Source: Aliiroseovarius sediminilitoris
GTDB taxonomy: Bacteria; Pseudomonadota; Alphaproteobacteria; Rhodobacterales; Rhodobacteraceae
Assembly (NCBI RefSeq): GCF_900109955.1
Contig: NZ_FOJB01000001.1
Span: forward strand, 620,001 to 684,000
Direction of reading: 5' to 3'
Length of the DNA: 64,000 nucleotides
Part shown: one piece after another, positions 17,277 through 25,911 of the stretch
How the letters are laid out: each line of letters starts with the position of its first letter
Position numbering within the stretch: position 1 is the first letter of the stretch
Translations under genes and position numbers: made by a program
Notes under the pieces: generated by a model
What the model was told of the DNA's origin: nothing
The model's database searches: none
Seen by the model: only the letters and a program-made list of their open reading frames with translations

Positions 17277-17365
17277 CAAGCTTTCGCTTTTCCTTGTACG
17301 GTCATCGGCGTCCCCGCCTGTACCGCTGAATCAGAATAACGCTCATTGGTTAACAAAATGTTGCG

Positions 17366-17388
17366 CTTTTTCTTGTTTCAAATATCCC
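17366..17388 (-). repeat. 23-bp intergenic element, copy 2 (inverted)
   Basis: Read on the minus strand it starts GGGATATTTG and ends ACAAGAAAAAG, with three differences from copy 1 (17233-17255). It lies 3' of the leftward gene at 17593-17835, mirroring the position of copy 1 after gshA. Confidence 0.6.
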
Positions 17389-17592
17389 CGCCGGAGGCTG
17401 CCATCATTTCGACGCTTGGTGACGATGCGCCTGATGTGCACGCAAGATATGGCATTCCAGAACTGCACGCGATGCTTTCCAACTACGGATGACCTTAGCG
17501 CGGCAAACGGGCGGCAGTCATGACGCACATGCTTGCGATCGACCTCGGCACATCTCATCGCGTGCCCCTTTTGGACGCCGCGCGGCGAGTGT

Positions 17593-17835
17593 TCATTCGT
17601 CTTTTATCTGCGCCGAGCGATAGATCCCTTCTGGCAGGTTCAAAGCCGCCGTCAGGTCCCTGAGTTGTGCAAGCGACAGGGTGATCCGGTGCACAAGATC
17701 CGTGCGCGGGTCCCATTGTTCCAACGTGACGCAGTCGTCAAACGCGTTGATCGTGACGTCTTCATTCAGATGCTCGCGGCCCTCGTCCACAAGGGTGACG
17801 ACAGTGGCATCAAATTCGTGCTCAATGGTAAACAT
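17593..17835 (-). CDS. conserved-looking 80-residue acidic protein
   Basis: 80 residues, acidic, no membrane segment or cysteine pair (a single Cys in DDCVTLEQWD). The sequence is well-behaved protein: alternating strands (FTIEHEFDATVVTLVDEG, NEDVTINAFDDCVTLEQWD) and an amphipathic C-terminal helix (SLAQLRDLTAALNL). I do not recognise the family. It is divergent from the IMPACT-domain gene, with 93 bp between them. Confidence 0.65.
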   Translation of the reverse strand: MFTIEHEFDATVVTLVDEGREHLNEDVTINAFDDCVTLEQWDPRTDLVHRITLSLAQLRDLTAALNLPEGIYRSAQIKDE

Positions 17836-17928
17836 GGGACGAGTTTACGCGTTCAGACGGCAAAGGCCAGTGCCTCATTTGAGCGCAGTGTTCGAAGGTG
17901 CCGATGTAGTGGAGGGGAGCCGGGACAT

Positions 17929-18297
17929 ATGCGACAGTTTAACGGATTTCTGACGGATCGAGGATCAAAATACGCCGTGTCCGGCGGGCCGGTTGCGTCC
18001 CGTGCCGAAGTAAAGTCTTTTCTGAAAACCCTTGCGCGAGACAAACGCTTCGCAAAAGCCACTCACAATTCATGGGCCGCCATTTTGCCCGATGACGGTC
18101 CGGTCAAGGGTGACGATGGCGAAGCGGGTGCGGGGATGGTGATCCTGCGGATGCTGGAGCGCGAAGGGCTGCACGGGCACATCATCGTGGTCACGCGTTG
18201 GTTTGGTGGCACCAAGCTGGGGGGCGATCGGTTTCGCCGTATTCAGAATTGTGTGGATCATTACGTCGCCAATGCCATACTGGAGGCGCGGAGATGA
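17929..18297 (+). CDS. IMPACT/YigZ-family N-terminal domain protein
   Basis: 122 residues from ATG 17929, preceded by GGAGGGGAG about ten bases upstream; the long upstream open frame is discarded. It contains the UPF0029/IMPACT core: RGSKYAVSGG, the helix VKSFLKTLARDKRFAKATHN, GDDGEAGAGM and VVTRWFGGTKLGGDR. YigZ proteins are about 200 residues with a second ferredoxin-like domain; here only the IMPACT domain is present. Function of the family is unclear (translation-associated in eukaryotes). ATGA overlap with dgkA. Confidence 0.85.
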   Translation: MRQFNGFLTDRGSKYAVSGGPVASRAEVKSFLKTLARDKRFAKATHNSWAAILPDDGPVKGDDGEAGAGMVILRMLEREGLHGHIIVVTRWFGGTKLGGDRFRRIQNCVDHYVANAILEARR

Positions 18298-18647
18298 TCA
18301 GGTCGGAACTGAAACGCTTCTGGAACACCTGTGTTTGGTCTTGGGCGGGGTGGTGCACCGCGTGGAAAACCGAAAAATCGCTGCGCCAATGGATGATCGT
18401 GTGCCTTTTGTCCTGCGGTCTTGCGCTTTGGCTTGATCTTAGCCGCGGAGAGCGCGCCCTCATGCTTGCTTTGTCCGTGCTGGTGGTGGCGTCCGAACTG
18501 ATCAACACGGCGATCGAGCGGGCTGTCGATCTTGTGACAAAAGACATCCACCCGCTTGCAGAGCAGGCAAAGGACGCCGGCAGTGCGTTTGTGGCGTTGA
18601 CTGCCTTGGCCGGGGGCTTCGCTTGGCTGGCGATCTTGATGGGCTGA
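18294..18647 (+). CDS. dgkA: diacylglycerol kinase
   Basis: 117-residue membrane enzyme with three helices. It phosphorylates diacylglycerol, returning it to phospholipid synthesis. The DgkA active-site signature is seen as ASELINTAIERAVDLV, with N-terminal amphipathic helix and WKTEKSLRQW before helix 1. Start overlaps the IMPACT gene stop. Convergent with the next gene, four bases between stops. Confidence 0.93.
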   Translation: MIRSELKRFWNTCVWSWAGWCTAWKTEKSLRQWMIVCLLSCGLALWLDLSRGERALMLALSVLVVASELINTAIERAVDLVTKDIHPLAEQAKDAGSAFVALTALAGGFAWLAILMG

Positions 18648-18651
18648 ACCT

Positions 18652-19110
18652 TCAGCTGCCGCTTTCTTCTTCCAGATGCAGCTTCATGTCGATCAGCACA
18701 TGTTGAAGTGCCAGCGTTTCGCGCAACAGGCGTTTGGCTTCATTGATCGTGATGACGCCGTCTTCGATGGATTGCTGATACTCGCCCATCAACATGGCAA
18801 ACCGCTGTGACAGCGCGATAACATCGGAATTGACGCCGCCACCTTGGGCATTTTTACGTTCTGAATCATAGGACATGGTGATACCGCGCAGTTCCGCGAG
18901 TGCACCTGTGACATGAGGATATCGTGCAGCTTCTTCCAAGGCGGCCACTGCATCAACGGGCATGAACCTGTCCGCATGCTCGTCACTGTCAGAATAATAC
19001 CGGCCCAGTGTCGCCTTGGATTTGCCGGTTAGTTCACACGCGGCCTCAAGCCCCACATCCTTGACCAGGGCCTCGGTGTGTTTTTTCAGATAGCTGCCAA
19101 TACTGTCCAT
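18652..19110 (-). CDS. phage regulatory CII-like protein (tentative)
   Basis: 152 residues from ATG 19110 (MDSIGSYLKKHTEALVKDVG); an in-frame upstream ATG at 19233 adds 41 unstructured residues and is not favoured. The N-terminal half looks like a helix-turn-helix (LEAACELTGKSKATLGRYY), followed by FMPVDAVAALEEAARYP and ALAEL; the C-terminal half is helical with DGVITINEAKRLLRETLAL. This order resembles the phage CII/CP76 regulatory family, in which the C-terminal DG-it-x-x-E motif recurs. No other phage genes adjoin. It could equally be a lineage-specific regulator. Confidence 0.6.
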   Translation of the reverse strand: MDSIGSYLKKHTEALVKDVGLEAACELTGKSKATLGRYYSDSDEHADRFMPVDAVAALEEAARYPHVTGALAELRGITMSYDSERKNAQGGGVNSDVIALSQRFAMLMGEYQQSIEDGVITINEAKRLLRETLALQHVLIDMKLHLEEESGS

Positions 19111-19470
19111 ATTCGTAACCTCATCGCGTCCGCACAGCTTTGCGGGGAAAACCAGTTTTCTTTTCCCATTATTCTCAGCGCAATGGAATGGCTTATTTAA
19201 TTCGTGGCAAGTTGGTGAGTTTATCGAGTGCATGGTGCAGTTTGTGCCAGCGCGCGGAAAGGGCCCGTCATGTGTATTATGGCGGGGGTCTGGTCAGGTG
19301 ATCAGATCAGTGTCAGCAGGGCATAGGTAGTGAGTTTGAGGTCCGTTCCATCCCCAGGGTTTCGACCCGCAGACCTCGGTAGTGATTTTGTCCCTGCGAC
19401 CCCCTTTTCGTCTGCGCATGAAACGACAGATAGTCTTGATCGCGGGGTCGGTGCCGCGTAATCCCTGTGC
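19111..19470. other. 360-bp intergenic region between CII-like gene and tdk
   Basis: Upstream of both the leftward regulator-like gene and rightward tdk, so it should hold two promoters, but no clear -35/-10 pair was identified. The left part (19140-19230) is AT-richer than the flanks. A GGGT-ttcg-ACCC hairpin lies near 19360-19372. No gene or RNA is recognised. Confidence 0.5.
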
Positions 19471-20064
19471 ATGGCAAAACTCTATTTTCAGTATTCGACG
19501 ATGAATGCGGGGAAATCGACCCTGCTCCTGCAAGCCAGCCATAACTATGGCGAACGCGGAATGCAGACCTATCTGGTTACGGCACGGTTGGATAATCGCG
19601 CTGGGACGGCCCGGATCGGCAGCCGGATCGGTATCGGGTCAGAGGCTGATACGTTCTCAGTTGGCGAAGACCTGTTTCAAAAAATCAAGGCGCGGCTGGA
19701 TGCCGGCCCGTGTGCTTGCGTTTTCATTGACGAAGCCCAATTCCTTGAACCCGATCAGGTTTGGCAGCTGGCGCGTGCGGTCGATGACCTTGGCGTGCCT
19801 GTCATGTGCTACGGGCTGCGCGTTGATTTTCAGGGCAATCTGTTTCCGGGGTCGGCGGCGTTGCTGGCGCTGGCAGATGAAATGCGCGAGGTGCGCACGA
19901 TCTGCCATTGCGGCAAGAAAGCCACGATGGTGGTGCGCCAGGACGGGGAAGGCAACGTGATGACCGCTGGCGATCAGGTGCAGATCGGCGGGAATGAGAC
20001 ATATGTCTCGCTTTGCCGCCGTCACTGGCGAGAAGCCGTGGGTGACAACGCGACCGGCGCCTAG
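19471..20064 (+). CDS. tdk: thymidine kinase
   Basis: 197-residue type II thymidine kinase, which phosphorylates thymidine for salvage into dTTP. The P-loop is STMNAGKSTLLLQ near residue 10, the Walker B-like VFIDEAQFL near 85, and a zinc ribbon begins at CHCGKKA with the second cysteine group represented by LCRRHW; the thymidine loop contains VQIGGNETYVSLC. Full length. Its stop lies one base from the convergent stop of the 2-hydroxyacid dehydrogenase. Confidence 0.95.
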   Translation: MAKLYFQYSTMNAGKSTLLLQASHNYGERGMQTYLVTARLDNRAGTARIGSRIGIGSEADTFSVGEDLFQKIKARLDAGPCACVFIDEAQFLEPDQVWQLARAVDDLGVPVMCYGLRVDFQGNLFPGSAALLALADEMREVRTICHCGKKATMVVRQDGEGNVMTAGDQVQIGGNETYVSLCRRHWREAVGDNATGA

Positions 20065-20065
20065 A

Positions 20066-21022
20066 TCAGACTGGGTTGACCAGTGGTTTGCCCGCCACAA
20101 ATGCTTCCAGATTATCCACGGCCAGCAACCCCATCGCGGTGCGCACCTCAAGCGTGGCAGTGCCCAGGTGGGGCAGAAGCGTCACGTTTTCGCGCGCGAT
20201 CAGGGCGTCAGGCACCCTGGGTTCAAACTCATAGACATCCAGGCCCGCACCCGCGATCTGCCCGGCGTCAAGCGCAGCGATCAATGCGGCCTCGTCCACG
20301 ATTTCACCTCGCGCGATGTTCACGAATATGGCGTGGGGCTGCATCGCAGTAAACGTGCCCGCGCCAATCAGATGTTGGGTGTCTGCCCCGCCAGGGACGG
20401 CGATCACCAGAATATCGCAGGCACGGGCCACGTCCTGAATGCTATCCAACTGTTGCGCCGGGAAAGCTGGGAGTTTCGGAGAGCGGTTGAAGAATACCAC
20501 GTCCATTCCGAACCCATAGTGACAACGCGCGGCTATCGCTTGGCCGATGCGGCCCATGCCAATGATGCCGACAGTCTTTCCGGTGACGTGCATCCCCAAC
20601 ATCTGCGTGGGGTGCCAGCCGTCCCAGAGACCCGCTCGCACAAGCCGTTCACCTTCACCCGCGCGGCGTGCCGTCATCAGGATCAGGATCATCGCCATGT
20701 CGGCGGTCGCGTCTGTCACTGCACCGGGCGTGTTGGTCACCACCACTCCATGCGCGCGGGCGGCATCCACGTCGATATGGTTATAGCCCACGCCGAAATT
20801 GGCCAGCAGCTTGGCGCGGATATTCCCTGCCGCCTTGAACACCTCGGCCGAGTAGAAATCGCCCAGAGTTGGCAGCACGAGGTCATAGTCGCGCAGGCTT
20901 GCCACCATCTCGTCATGCGACATGGATGTGGTGTCGGTGCGCAGGGTCACATCGAAACCCGCGCGGGCACGATCAATCACCTTTTCTGGCAGGGGGCGGG
21001 TGACGAACAGCCGCATCAACAC
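20066..21022 (-). CDS. D-2-hydroxyacid dehydrogenase (glyoxylate/hydroxypyruvate reductase-like)
   Basis: 318 residues. NAD(P)-binding GIIGMGRIGQAIA lies near residue 152; the catalytic Arg is in VNIARGEIVDE, the Glu in VYEFEPRVP, the His in LLPHLGTATLE, and the substrate loop is NFGVGYNHID. The family reduces glyoxylate or hydroxypyruvate to glycolate or glycerate. It overlaps the upstream tRNA-binding gene by seven bases. Exact substrate cannot be fixed from sequence. Confidence 0.9.
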   Translation of the reverse strand: MLMRLFVTRPLPEKVIDRARAGFDVTLRTDTTSMSHDEMVASLRDYDLVLPTLGDFYSAEVFKAAGNIRAKLLANFGVGYNHIDVDAARAHGVVVTNTPGAVTDATADMAMILILMTARRAGEGERLVRAGLWDGWHPTQMLGMHVTGKTVGIIGMGRIGQAIAARCHYGFGMDVVFFNRSPKLPAFPAQQLDSIQDVARACDILVIAVPGGADTQHLIGAGTFTAMQPHAIFVNIARGEIVDEAALIAALDAGQIAGAGLDVYEFEPRVPDALIARENVTLLPHLGTATLEVRTAMGLLAVDNLEAFVAGKPLVNPV

Positions 21023-21354
21023 ATCCGCGCGCCGTTCGGAACGGTCTTGTCCGGGGTCAACAGCACGATGTCTTCGTTTTCGTCGGGCAGGCCCAGCACC
21101 AGAACCTCGCTCATCACCGGACCGATCTGGCGCGGGGGGAAGTTGACGACGGCCAGAACCTCTTTGCCCACCAGCGTTCCCGGGTCGTAAAGCGCGGTGA
21201 TCTGGGCCGAGCTTTTCTTTTCACCAAGCTCTGGCCCGAAATCGACCCAAAGTTTGATGGCGGGCTTGCGGGCCTCGGGGAAGGGTTCGGCACGGGTGAT
21301 GGTCCCCTTGCGAATGTCGACTTTCAGGAAATCGTCAAAACTCAGATCACCCAT
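21016..21354 (-). CDS. CsaA-like tRNA-binding (EMAP/OB-fold) domain protein
   Basis: 112 residues from ATG 21354 (MGDLSFDDFLKVDIRKG), chosen because CsaA-type proteins begin here and the ATG overlaps the proC stop; the longer frame adds 14 proline-rich residues. The OB-fold is seen as DIRKGTITRAEPFPEARKP, KSSAQITALYDP and VVNFPPRQIGPVMSEVLVLG. Such stand-alone domains bind tRNA or act as export chaperones. Translationally coupled to proC and the dehydrogenase. Confidence 0.88.
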   Translation of the reverse strand: MGDLSFDDFLKVDIRKGTITRAEPFPEARKPAIKLWVDFGPELGEKKSSAQITALYDPGTLVGKEVLAVVNFPPRQIGPVMSEVLVLGLPDENEDIVLLTPDKTVPNGARMC

Positions 21355-22171
21355 TGGCAAGCTCCTTGGATCGGTTGGCGGCAGCGGCAACGGCACGGGT
21401 TAGAAGGGCGGGGAAGCCGTCTTTCTCGTTCATCAGCACCGCAAGTGCGGCGGCGGTGGTGCCGCCGGGGCTGGTCACGTTCATGCGCAACTGGGCCGGG
21501 TCGTCGTCTGCTTGTTCCGCCAAAGCGCCCGCCCCGGCCACCGTCGCCGTGGCAAGCTGCATGGCAAGACCGGCTGACAGACCTTGCGTCTCACCGGCGG
21601 CGGCCAGCGTTTCGATCAGGTGAAAGACATAGGCCGGGCCAGAGCCTGACACGGCGGTCACCGCGTCCATCTGGTGTTCCCCGTCCAGCCGCACGACCTG
21701 CCCAACCGCAGTGAGCAGTGCCTCGGCCATGTCCAGATGCTCATCGGTGGCGAGGTCATTGCCGCAGATCGCCGTAATTCCACGCGCAATGGCGGCGGGG
21801 GTGTTCGGCATCGCGCGGATGATCGGGGTCTGGTCGCCCAGCATCGCCTTGTAGGTGGCAATCGAGGTGCCAGCCGCGACCGACAGAAACAGCGTGTTGC
21901 CATTGCCGAACCCGGCCAGTGCGGGCAGCGTATCCGCCATCATCTGCGGCTTCACTGCGACCAGAACGATGGCTGGGCTGTCAGGCAAGGTCATGTTCAG
22001 GTTCACCCCGGTGCTGGAAAGCCAGTCCGATGGATGGGGATCGTTCACCCAAACCGCCCCCGCAGGCAGACCTTGTGCCAGCCAGCCTTCCAGCATCGCC
22101 GATCCCATCTTGCCGCAGCCCAGCAGCACCAGCCCGCGTGCCTCAAGCTCTTTCATACTCCCAGTGCTCAT
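21347..22171 (-). CDS. proC: pyrroline-5-carboxylate reductase
   Basis: 274 residues. It performs the last step of proline synthesis, NAD(P)H-dependent reduction of pyrroline-5-carboxylate. Rossmann motif LLGCGKMGSAMLEGW, then IVLVAVKPQMMADTL, RAMPNTPAAIARG and the C-terminal signature AVSGSGPAYVFHLIETLAAAG plus VTSPGGTTAAAL. ATG 22171 has GGAGGAG upstream. It heads a three-gene coupled set with the tRNA-binding protein and hydroxyacid dehydrogenase. Confidence 0.95.
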   Translation of the reverse strand: MSTGSMKELEARGLVLLGCGKMGSAMLEGWLAQGLPAGAVWVNDPHPSDWLSSTGVNLNMTLPDSPAIVLVAVKPQMMADTLPALAGFGNGNTLFLSVAAGTSIATYKAMLGDQTPIIRAMPNTPAAIARGITAICGNDLATDEHLDMAEALLTAVGQVVRLDGEHQMDAVTAVSGSGPAYVFHLIETLAAAGETQGLSAGLAMQLATATVAGAGALAEQADDDPAQLRMNVTSPGGTTAAALAVLMNEKDGFPALLTRAVAAAANRSKELANG

Positions 22172-22228
22172 GTTGGCTCCTCCGCTATTCCAGCCATGGA
22201 TAACGCGATGGTCGGGCAGGGAGCCAGC

Positions 22229-22252
22229 AAAAAAGCCCGACTGAAGCCGGAC
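22229..22252 (-). terminator. terminator of ybjN-like gene
   Basis: On the minus strand a 7-bp stem (GTCCGGC / GTCGGGC, two G-U wobbles) with a TTCA loop is followed by six T residues. It separates the YbjN gene from proC. Confidence 0.6.
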
Positions 22253-22280
22253 CTTTTTCTTAACCCGTCATGAAGTGGGA

Positions 22281-22784
22281 TCAGGCGCGGCCATAAGCCT
22301 CGGCAATGGCGACCTGAAGCGCGTCGTCCACGCTGCGATCGGTCCAGCAGACCAGTTGGAAGGCAGGATAGAACCGTTCCGACGTTGCAACCGCGCTTGA
22401 GATCAATTGGTCGATTTGCTGCGGGCTGACGATTTGTCCGCCATTCAAGGCAAGGCCATAGCGATACACCATCAGACGCTGTTCATGCCAATAGGTGAAC
22501 GCACCGGTCCAGCACATGTCATTGGTGCGGTTCAAGGCCTCGTAAAGGCGAGGCAGGCTTTCTTCCGGCGGCTCCATCTCGAACGTGCAGATCAGGCGCA
22601 ACGTTTCGTCATAGGGCGACCACGCAAGGGTCAGCGAATAGGTTCGCCATTGTCCTTCAACCGCCATTGCGATCTGGTCGTCGGCCACGCGGTCAAACTC
22701 CCAAGCGTGGTGTTCGGCAATGGTTTCGACGATGTCGATGGGGTGAAGCTCGTCACTTTCGATGAACTGCTCGGTCGCGGACAT
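22281..22784 (-). CDS. YbjN domain-containing protein
   Basis: 167-residue acidic soluble protein with the YbjN/type III secretion-chaperone-like fold: WSPYDETLRLICTFEMEPP, LYEALNRTNDMCWTGAFTYW and a long C-terminal helix ending FQLVCWTDRS. The family is thought to regulate stress or envelope processes, but the mechanism is unknown. It is single, ends at a hairpin, and is divergent from the lipoprotein-release transporter. Confidence 0.86.
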   Translation of the reverse strand: MSATEQFIESDELHPIDIVETIAEHHAWEFDRVADDQIAMAVEGQWRTYSLTLAWSPYDETLRLICTFEMEPPEESLPRLYEALNRTNDMCWTGAFTYWHEQRLMVYRYGLALNGGQIVSPQQIDQLISSAVATSERFYPAFQLVCWTDRSVDDALQVAIAEAYGRA

Positions 22785-23109
22785 GATGTTGTCCTTCCAT
22801 TCGTTTCAGCCTCGCGACGCTTGGGCAGATGGTCGGCCAAGACCAAATGCGGCCACTAAGACTTGATGCCTGTACTAGGTTCGGCGTTCTGTGCGCCTTG
22901 CCCTTACTAGATATGGTGTCAGGTCGCCGAGTCCCTGTAAAGACAAACTTTCGCAGATGAAGCAGTTGTCCACAGAAAACATTTGTTTCTCCACAACTTA
23001 ACGGGGCATGACGGGGAAGGCGGAACCAAGCCAGTTTTTTCGGGTCCGCTTGACGTTGCCCCTTGGAACCCCCAACTTGCCGCGAAACAGAAGATGTCAG
23101 GAGACACAG
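22785..23109. other. 325-bp divergent intergenic region
   Basis: Lies between the leftward YbjN gene and the rightward lolC/E gene. Two DnaA-box-like nonamers, TTGTCCACA (22966-22974) and TTCTCCACA (22987-22995), each one mismatch from the standard box, sit 21 bp apart in an AT-richer patch. AGGAGA at 23099-23104 is the lolC/E ribosome site. No gene is recognised. Confidence 0.5.
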
Positions 23110-24396
23110 GTGTCCAAACACACAGCCCCGTTTGCCCGGTTCGAGTGGCAGATTGCTTGGCGATACCTGCGCGCGCGCCGCGCCGATGGGGGCGTCAGCA
23201 CGATGACCTGGATCAGCCTGATCGGTATCACGTTGGCCGTCGCGGCGCTCATCATAACGCTGGCTGTACGCACCGGGTTCCGGGACGAATTTGTCGACAC
23301 GATTTTGGGCGCCAATGCTCATGTTGAGGTCTTCGCCCAGAGCTATGTGAATAAAAATGGGCAGGTTGAACGCTCGATCACGAATTATGTGGAGTGGGCA
23401 GAACGCATCGCCCAAGTGCCCGGTGTTGTCCGAGCCGCGCCCCTGATCAAGGGTCAGGTCATGGCAAATGCGGGCCAGAACAACGCAGGGGTCGAGGTGT
23501 TTGGCATATCCTATGATGATCTGCTGGCCATCCCGCGCGTGGCCAAGCCCGAAAGCTTTGCGGGCGATATCTCGGCGTTTGAAAACGGCATTGCCATTGG
23601 GTCGGGCGTGGCGGCTGAGCTTGGTATCGGGCTGGGCGACAAGATCAAGATCATCTCGCCCAACGGGGTCAAGACGGCGTTCGGCACCAGCCCGCGGGTG
23701 AATGCCTATGACGTGACATATATCTTCACTGCCGGGCGCTGGGACATCGACCGCACACGCGTGTATCTTCCCTTTGCCGAGGCGCAGAGTTTTTTCAACC
23801 GTGAAGGCGCTGCCGATCAGATCGAGGTGATTGTTGATGAGCCAGAAAAGGTTGATCGGCTGATCGAAGATATTCTTGCCGCGACCGTGGAACCGTCATC
23901 CTATTGGACCTGGCGTGACCGATCCGGCGCGTTTCTACGGGCACTCGATATGGAAGATAACGTCATGTTCATTATCCTGTCGGTGCTGGTGCTGATCGCA
24001 TCAATGAACATCACCTCGGGCTTGATCATGTTGGTCAAGAACAAGGGGCGCGACATCGGCATCCTGCGCACCATGGGTCTGACCGAAGGGTCGATTCTGC
24101 GGGTGTTTTTCCTGTGCGGATCGTTGACGGGGATCGTTGGCACTATCGCAGGGGTTATCCTTGGCTGTCTGTTTGCCATCAATATCGACGCGATCTTTTC
24201 GGCAGTGAACTACTTTGCCGGGGGCGGGGTGTGGGATCCGTCGATCCGCGGCATCTATCGCCTGCCCGCCAAGCTGGAGTTTTGGGACGTGGCGTCCGCT
24301 GTGGGCCTATCCCTGACCCTGTCTTTCCTTGTCACCCTGTTTCCGGCACGCAAGGCAGCCCGGATGAACCCGGTCGAGGCGCTGCGCTATGAGTAA
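23110..24396 (+). CDS. lolC: lipoprotein-releasing ABC transporter permease (LolC/LolE type)
   Basis: 428 residues from GTG 23110, which follows AGGAGA; upstream residues in the open frame are not lipoprotein-transporter-like. [14 protein letters not shown] is the typical LolC/E start, then TM1 ([22 protein letters not shown]), a large periplasmic MacB-like domain, and three C-terminal helices with [23 protein letters not shown] and [18 protein letters not shown]. It extracts outer-membrane lipoproteins from the inner membrane with LolD. Alphaproteobacteria often carry one permease acting for both LolC and LolE. Confidence 0.93.
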   Translation: MSKHTAPFARFEWQIAWRYLRARRADGGVSTMTWISLIGITLAVAALIITLAVRTGFRDEFVDTILGANAHVEVFAQSYVNKNGQVERSITNYVEWAERIAQVPGVVRAAPLIKGQVMANAGQNNAGVEVFGISYDDLLAIPRVAKPESFAGDISAFENGIAIGSGVAAELGIGLGDKIKIISPNGVKTAFGTSPRVNAYDVTYIFTAGRWDIDRTRVYLPFAEAQSFFNREGAADQIEVIVDEPEKVDRLIEDILAATVEPSSYWTWRDRSGAFLRALDMEDNVMFIILSVLVLIASMNITSGLIMLVKNKGRDIGILRTMGLTEGSILRVFFLCGSLTGIVGTIAGVILGCLFAINIDAIFSAVNYFAGGGVWDPSIRGIYRLPAKLEFWDVASAVGLSLTLSFLVTLFPARKAARMNPVEALRYE

Positions 24397-25066
24397 CCCT
24401 GTTCTTCACCTGTCAGGCATCGAAAAGACCTATAACGCGGGCACACCCGGCGAAATCCGCGTGCTGCGCGGGGCTGATCTGGAGATTGCGCGGGGTGAGG
24501 TCGTGGCATTGGTCGCGCCCTCTGGATCGGGCAAATCAACGCTTCTGCATATCGCCGGGCTGCTGGACACGGCAGACGCTGGGCAGGTTGCGATCAACGG
24601 GCAGGATATGGGCGCGCTGTCGGATCGCAGGCGCACCGCAGCCCGCCGGAACGAAGTGGGGTTCATCTACCAGTTCCACCACCTGCTGCCCGAATTCACC
24701 GCGCTGGAAAATATCGCCTTGCCGCAACTGGCCAACGGGATCAGCGACCAATCGGCCCGCGATCACGCGATGGAGTTGATGGGTCGCGTGGGCGTTGATA
24801 CGCGCGCGACCCACCGACCGGCGGAACTGTCGGGCGGTGAACAGCAGCGCGTCGCCTTCTGCCGCGCGCTTGCCAACCGCCCCGCGCTTTTGCTGGCGGA
24901 TGAGCCCACCGGCAACCTTGACCCCGACACCGCGGACACTGTGTTCAACGCGCTGATGGAACTGGTGCGAGACACCGGTCTTTCGGCCCTGATCGCCACC
25001 CACAACCTTGAACTGGCCGCGCGGATGGATCGGACGCTCAGACTGGATGCGGGCGTCATCGTCTGA
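24389..25066 (+). CDS. lolD: lipoprotein-releasing ABC transporter ATP-binding protein
   Basis: 225-residue ATPase partner of the permease, overlapping its stop by eight bases. Walker [12 protein letters not shown] (with A-P in place of the commoner G-x), Q-loop [15 protein letters not shown] signature [15 protein letters not shown], Walker [13 protein letters not shown] and H-loop ATHNLEL. The [17 protein letters not shown] stretch is typical of LolD. Confidence 0.95.
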   Translation: MSNPVLHLSGIEKTYNAGTPGEIRVLRGADLEIARGEVVALVAPSGSGKSTLLHIAGLLDTADAGQVAINGQDMGALSDRRRTAARRNEVGFIYQFHHLLPEFTALENIALPQLANGISDQSARDHAMELMGRVGVDTRATHRPAELSGGEQQRVAFCRALANRPALLLADEPTGNLDPDTADTVFNALMELVRDTGLSALIATHNLELAARMDRTLRLDAGVIV

Positions 25067-25171
25067 CCGCTCTCGGTTCCTGACATTCACGTGACAGGCG
25101 GCGCGCTGCCATTGCGCCGCGCGATCCTTCTGGCACACTCCGTGCTCGCAACCCGTGCATCGGAGAACCAC

Positions 25172-25819
25172 ATGCGCCACCTGACAAAATCCGTTTTCTT
25201 CGTTGCAGCACTGGGTGTGCAGGTGGCCAACGCTGGCCCTGTCGGATTTGGCGACTGGCGACAACATTGGTTTGCCCGGTTTGCGGATGTGGATTTCACC
25301 TACTCCGGCAAGTCGCTGAGCGTTCAGGCCAACGGCGCCGTGTCGATCACCTACAAGCTGCTGGACCAACAGCATTGGGATGCCAGGACCGCGCAATGGC
25401 GGTGGGCCGTGGATAGAACCGTGCCCGCAACCGACCTGCGCCAGAAGGGCGGTGATGACCGCAACCTTGCGCTCTATTTCGCGTTCCTTCCGGAAGCCGA
25501 GGCCGAACGGGTAAACGGGGGCCGCAACCTGCGCCGCCTTCTGAAAAACCCCATGGGTCGAGTCCTGGTCTATGTCTGGGGCGGCGATCACGGGCGTGGG
25601 GCCGTTCTGCCGTCGCCCTATCTGGGCACGCGCGGCAAGACCGTGGTGCTGCGGCCATCCGGAACGGGAGGATATAGCGAAAACGTCGATCTTGCCGCCG
25701 ATTATCGCCGCGCCTTTGGATCGGATCCCGGTGCCCTGGTCGCCTTGGCCGTGTCGTCCGACAGCGACGATACCGACACCATTGCGCGGGGGCAGATCAC
25801 GGATCTGGTGTTGAAATAG
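25172..25819 (+). CDS. DUF3047 domain secreted protein
   Basis: 215 residues from ATG 25172 with CGGAGA in front. N-terminal Sec signal (MRHLTKSVFFVAALGVQVANA, cleavage near ANA-GP). The mature part has DUF3047 features: DWRQHWFARFADVDFTYSG, WRWAVDRTVPATDL, KGGDDRNLALYFAF and RVLVYVWGGDHGRG. Function of the family is unknown; a carbohydrate-binding-like sandwich is likely in the periplasm. Confidence 0.88.
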   Translation: MRHLTKSVFFVAALGVQVANAGPVGFGDWRQHWFARFADVDFTYSGKSLSVQANGAVSITYKLLDQQHWDARTAQWRWAVDRTVPATDLRQKGGDDRNLALYFAFLPEAEAERVNGGRNLRRLLKNPMGRVLVYVWGGDHGRGAVLPSPYLGTRGKTVVLRPSGTGGYSENVDLAADYRRAFGSDPGALVALAVSSDSDDTDTIARGQITDLVLK

Positions 25820-25911
25820 GCGGATTGCAGCAGCTTGGGCACCTGTTCCGGTTGAACCTGCCAGACGGCGTGCTAGGGTTATGCAACCCCTTTGAAAAGC
25901 TGCGAGGTTCC

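Larger units (their letters stand above)
17132..17592. other. 461-bp intergenic region with terminator and inverted 23-bp repeats
   Basis: Between gshA and a leftward small gene. It holds a rho-independent-type hairpin and two inverted copies of a 23-bp element, each placed 3' of the gene it faces. A GC-rich stretch (about 17187-17230) with short self-complementary blocks precedes the first copy. No convincing gene is seen; the open frame at 17343-17558 (minus) lacks any recognisable protein character. Confidence 0.6.

Noticed and set aside
17343-17558. 71-residue leftward open frame in the intergenic region
   Set aside because: Overlaps an intergenic repeat, has no ribosome site and no protein-like pattern.
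19355-19410. tRNA-like T-arm (GGTTTCGACC) upstream of tdk
   Set aside because: No acceptor, D or anticodon arm can be drawn around it.
19294-19542. 82-residue leftward open frame over the tdk start
   Set aside because: Covers the non-coding region and antisense of tdk; no recognisable features.
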